A DNA stretch of 21,794 bases from Conidiobolus incongruus B7586 (Eukaryota > Entomophthoromycota > Entomophthoromycetes > Entomophthorales > Conidiobolaceae). The stretch spans positions 1 to 21,794 of the forward strand of contig JNEM01015509.1 in the NCBI GenBank assembly GCA_000697335.1, written 5' to 3'. The notes below the pieces were generated by a model. It made no database searches and was not told where the DNA came from. It worked only from the letters and a program-made list of their open reading frames with translations. Shown here piece by piece: positions 20,481 through 21,794 of this stretch (position 1 is the first letter of the stretch; each line of letters starts with the position of its first letter). The position numbers and the translations under genes were made by a program.

Positions 20481-21270
20481 AATTATTTCACATATATAAT
20501 AATTTTTTATTTTAAATTGTCTTATTAATTACCTATTAATATTCATGTAAATATTAAATAAATATCATAATAATCATAATACTGTTACAATCTGCTGAAA
20601 TAATTAACGGCTTAATCCTTCTGTTAATATTAAATAATTCAGTAAATTTATTAGTATTAAAATTTAATAAATTAATAATAATCAAATAAATTGTAAATAT
20701 AGTTAATATATTTTATTATAACCATATTAAAATATAATAAAACTAAAATATGGTATACAAATTAACCTTGAAAAGTCAATATGATCTTCATAACAAAATT
20801 TATAATATAAATATTTCAAAAAAAAATCAATGTATTATAGATTCATAATGAACAAAAAAAATAATAATATTTCTAAAATCAAGATGAAATCTTAAACTTA
20901 ATACTGTCAGGTTGTAAAAATTGATATAAAATAATATAAATAAGATCTGAGTAAATTACATGTGTTAATATATTGTCAATATCATATAAATTTCATAAGG
21001 GATTACTTTTAAGTTTACTAAATAAGGCAACCACTTAAATTATTAAATATCAAAAATTTATGATTAATAAAATGGAATTATTGAATTCTTGTAATGGTAA
21101 AACAAATGAGAGTACCTTTTGAAACAAACAACTCATGGGAAAGAATATTTTGCTTGTAATACCTTATAAGTGGAATATTAAATTCAAACTTTATAATAAA
21201 TAATATATATATTATATTTAATAATTTTATGGATTGTAGAAATTAGTTATAAATAAAGATATTCAATATT
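20481..21270. other. AT-rich intergenic region, no gene seen
   Basis: About 790 bp after the last array gene. I looked for another broken family copy and saw none. AATAAA-like hexamers shortly after the stop may serve member 3. Confidence 0.5.
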
Positions 21271-21794
21271 TATTAGTATAAAAATTAAATAATGGGATAA
21301 ATTTAAAATCAAAATTAAATATATAAATTAATATAAAATATATAAAATTTATTAAATAATATAAAATCAATAGCCTTTTTTATTATTAATAACTCTTTTC
21401 TATATTTTTAATAAGCTTCTAATACCTAAAAAATAATTCTTTCTATTAAAGACTAAAATTTAATATTTTACAAACTAATTTAATTTGTTTGTAGGAATTT
21501 TTTTTCTGATAAGTTGATTTTTTAATTATTTAAAACAATTATAATTATAATTATATAAGTTATAATCAAGTGAATATATTAATTATAGTAACTCTCTCTA
21601 TTTTTTTATAAATTAAATCTTTTATAGTTTTAACTTTATATATTTTAAAATTATTATGTAAAATAATAGGTATCTTTGATTTATATTAAAAATATCTTTT
21701 AAAAATTATTTTATTTAAAAAATTAGTATAAAATTTACTATTAATTAATTTTCCTTGAGGTATTAAATAAGAAAATTATATGCTATTATAATTT
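21271..21794 (-). mobile_element. mariner copy D, 3' part (runs off the right edge)
   Basis: The left end (tattagtata, then aataatggga) matches the 3' terminal repeat of copies B and C, less well conserved. The following sequence tracks copy C closely: taataagcttctaatacc corresponds to the reversed codons near the transposase C-terminus, and CTA at 21400-21402 corresponds to the transposase stop. The copy continues past the window; on the length of B and C its 5' end would be expected about 800 bp beyond the right edge. The reading frame is broken in the visible part. Confidence 0.85.

Overview
This is a strongly AT-rich eukaryotic nuclear window. The evidence is a kinesin-5 gene interrupted by two very short GT-AG introns (45 and 56 nt), AATAAA-type 3' ends, degraded mariner transposons and a retroposed RNA copy. 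Long, A/T-saturated gene-free stretches surround coding islands that are visibly richer in G+C. The tiny introns, the BimC-type motor and the low G+C suggest a fungus, perhaps an early-diverging (zygomycete-grade) one. That placement is inference, and nothing here fixes the taxon.

Layout. Positions 1-2243 hold two mariner copies with their 5' ends facing each other across a 698-bp spacer; the right-hand copy (924-2243) is full length. From 2244 to 6058 lies mostly featureless AT-rich DNA containing a doubtful homeodomain-like remnant (about 4600-4800) and a clean 456-bp retroposed insert with a 14-bp target duplication (5021-5476). Kinesin-5 (1027 aa, three exons) occupies 6059-9243. Just downstream, on the minus strand, is a degenerate piece of an eIF4A-like DEAD-box helicase. 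A second full-length but badly decayed mariner lies at 10883-12202 (minus strand), and another copy starts at 21271 and runs off the right edge.

The most original part is 13.7-20.5 kb. It is a same-strand array of three intact genes and one pseudogene for a protein family I do not recognise. Members start with a PPxY (WW-ligand) motif. The two long members continue with a Pro/Ser/Gln linker, a short conserved core, four 11-residue helical repeats, a Cys-rich patch and a Tyr/Asn-rich tail ending in MRK. The third intact gene is a short, basic version keeping PPxY, core and repeats. Each intact gene has a TATA-like box 61-72 bp before its ATG, and each has a CTGCGTA element further upstream, which I saw nowhere else in the window.

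The kinesin is a housekeeping spindle motor with no evident link to the array. The transposons and pseudogenes show that the flanks take insertions and decay toward A/T. The pattern of stop codons in the best mariner copy suggests C-to-T changes in CpA context, as in repeat-induced mutation or cytosine deamination.
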